Below, in pieces: positions 6,183-6,671 of a stretch of 6,671 bases of DNA (the stretch's first letter is position 1; every line of letters begins with the position of its first letter). This DNA is from Methylococcaceae bacterium (GTDB lineage: Bacteria; Pseudomonadota; Gammaproteobacteria; Methylococcales; Methylomonadaceae). The stretch is taken from the NCBI GenBank assembly GCA_021647585.1, contig JAKIUK010000109.1:1-6671 (forward strand). The letters run 5' to 3'. A program made the position numbers and the translations under genes. The notes below the pieces were generated by a model that saw only the letters and a list, made by a program, of their open reading frames with translations, did not search any database and was not told the origin of the DNA.

Positions 6183-6353
6183 AATAGGAAAAATAGGGGG
6201 CAGACCACGATTATTTTACTTTTTCTGAATTAAACTTAATGCTTCTTTTTCAGCGGATAGAAAGAAATCGACATGTTAGAATCTGATGGCAATTGAAAAC
6301 ATTCGCTATCATATCTTTATTAATCGAGGTCTGTCCCCCTATTGTTCCCTATT
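6183..6353. mobile_element. Small inverted-repeat element with AATAGGGGG-CAGACC ends
   Basis: The left arm (6183-6213) contains AATAGGGGGCAGACC. It matches the reverse complement of the right arm (6321-6353), containing GGTCTGTCCCCCTATT, over about 32 bases with two mismatches and two single-base gaps. The roughly 110-bp interior is AT-rich without a convincing ORF. Ends of the type AATAGGGGACAGACCACG are, from memory, common around REP-associated tyrosine transposase genes and their non-coding derivatives; this was not searched. The element sits exactly between truncated MITE D and the start of the amidase remnant, so it probably marks the breakpoint of a deletion or insertion. Confidence 0.7.
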
Positions 6354-6355
6354 GT

Positions 6356-6550
6356 TCTAGATCTCTTTCAGTAAATACCTACCAAGATAACGAAGAAACT
6401 GGGATTATTTTTTTTAGAGACTATTGGCGAAGAGGAAAATCAGAATCTTCCAGAACAGGCGATCATATCGATCTTTGGAATGGTTCGCGCTTAACGACAG
6501 TTTTTAGTTATTTTAGGGCACAATTTGGTTTTTCATGGGAAGGTTGTTAG
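6356..6550 (+). pseudogene. Remnant of a Tae4-like type VI secretion amidase effector
   Basis: From about 6356 a frame encodes TYQDNEETGIIFFRDYW, then RTGDHIDLWNGSRLT and SYFRAQFGFSWEG before a stop at 6548-6550. The GIIFF-DYW and GDHIDLWNGSRLT blocks match what I remember of the C-terminal half of Tae4 effectors. Those enzymes cut peptidoglycan peptides in the periplasm of rival cells, and the His in GDHIDLW is the catalytic histidine. Full Tae4 proteins are about 160 residues with a catalytic cysteine in the N-terminal half. That half is absent: the homology begins right where the inverted-repeat element ends. The 3' end is also degraded: after FSWEG a stop follows, while another frame reads VVSAD, suggesting a frameshift before the usual aromatic C-terminus. 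The ATG at 6293 lies in the mobile element and is not a native start. Confidence 0.6.
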
Positions 6551-6671
6551 CGCCGACGTAAACCCGCAGGTATTTGCCGCAGAATAAAATTCAAAAAAAA
6601 CACTTTATTTTGCCTGTTATTTTGAAAATCAGTATTTAAAACAAAGGGTCATCATTAAATACATTCCCTTC
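6551..6671. other. Right-edge non-coding stretch, possible 3' end of a minus-strand gene
   Basis: No complete gene is visible. On the minus strand, the frame entering at 6671 encodes EGNVFNDDPLF and stops at 6638-6636, so it could be the C-terminus of a gene beyond the window. Eleven residues are too few to call. An AT-rich inverted repeat, GCAGAATAAA (6580-6589) with TTTATTTTGC, lies downstream of that stop and might be part of a terminator. Confidence 0.25.

Noticed and set aside
5963..6187. 74-residue plus-strand frame
   Set aside because: It runs through MITE D and its terminal repeat, has no ribosome binding site and no protein-like composition. It is an accidental frame.
112..6353. CRISPR array or integron recombination sites
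   Set aside because: The repeats are few, long, in mixed orientation and irregularly spaced. They have terminal inverted repeats and target duplications typical of transposable elements.

Overview
The window looks like chromosomal DNA from an AT-rich gammaproteobacterium. That reading rests on the mix of families: a NarK-type nitrate/nitrite transporter, a CRP-like regulator, a periplasmic DUF302 protein and a fragment resembling a type VI secretion amidase. It is an inference, because no marker gene is present. The protein-coding genes are separated by small non-coding mobile elements, so this is an accessory, rearranged stretch.

Layout. At 1-15 a minus-strand gene, possibly an insertion-sequence transposase, begins behind a long hairpin (16-84) that would bury its ribosome binding site. 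Copy A of a small transposable element follows (112-323), then a promoter-like region and narK (546-2012, plus). Copy B of the same element (2045-2207) lies just after narK, inverted relative to A, and carries a terminator-like hairpin. The CRP/FNR-family regulator (2330-3007, minus) is convergent with narK. A tight two-gene plus-strand unit of unrecognised proteins (3254-3673 and 3676-4500) comes next, followed by copy C (4575-4863). The right target duplication of copy C contains the stop codon of a minus-strand tandem-DUF302 protein (4864-5700). The last kilobase holds truncated copy D (6013-6180), a second unrelated inverted-repeat element (6183-6353) and the remnant of a Tae4-like peptidoglycan amidase (6356-6550).

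The most informative result is the element family. All four copies start with CCTAG or a close variant and share the terminal motif CCTAGAAAAATCAGTTG. Copies B and C have perfect 5-bp target duplications, TTGAA and TTAAT. These ends and the AT-rich 5-bp duplications fit non-autonomous derivatives of the IS1380 family; that family assignment comes from memory and was not searched. Internally the copies are modular. Three of them share a core containing a small hairpin with one compensatory base-pair change.

How the genes work together is only partly visible. Nitrate/nitrite transport beside a CRP-like regulator is a plausible functional pairing but is not proven. The 3254/3676 pair is probably one transcription unit and is the best candidate for undescribed protein function. 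I see no tRNA, rRNA, CRISPR array or replication origin.
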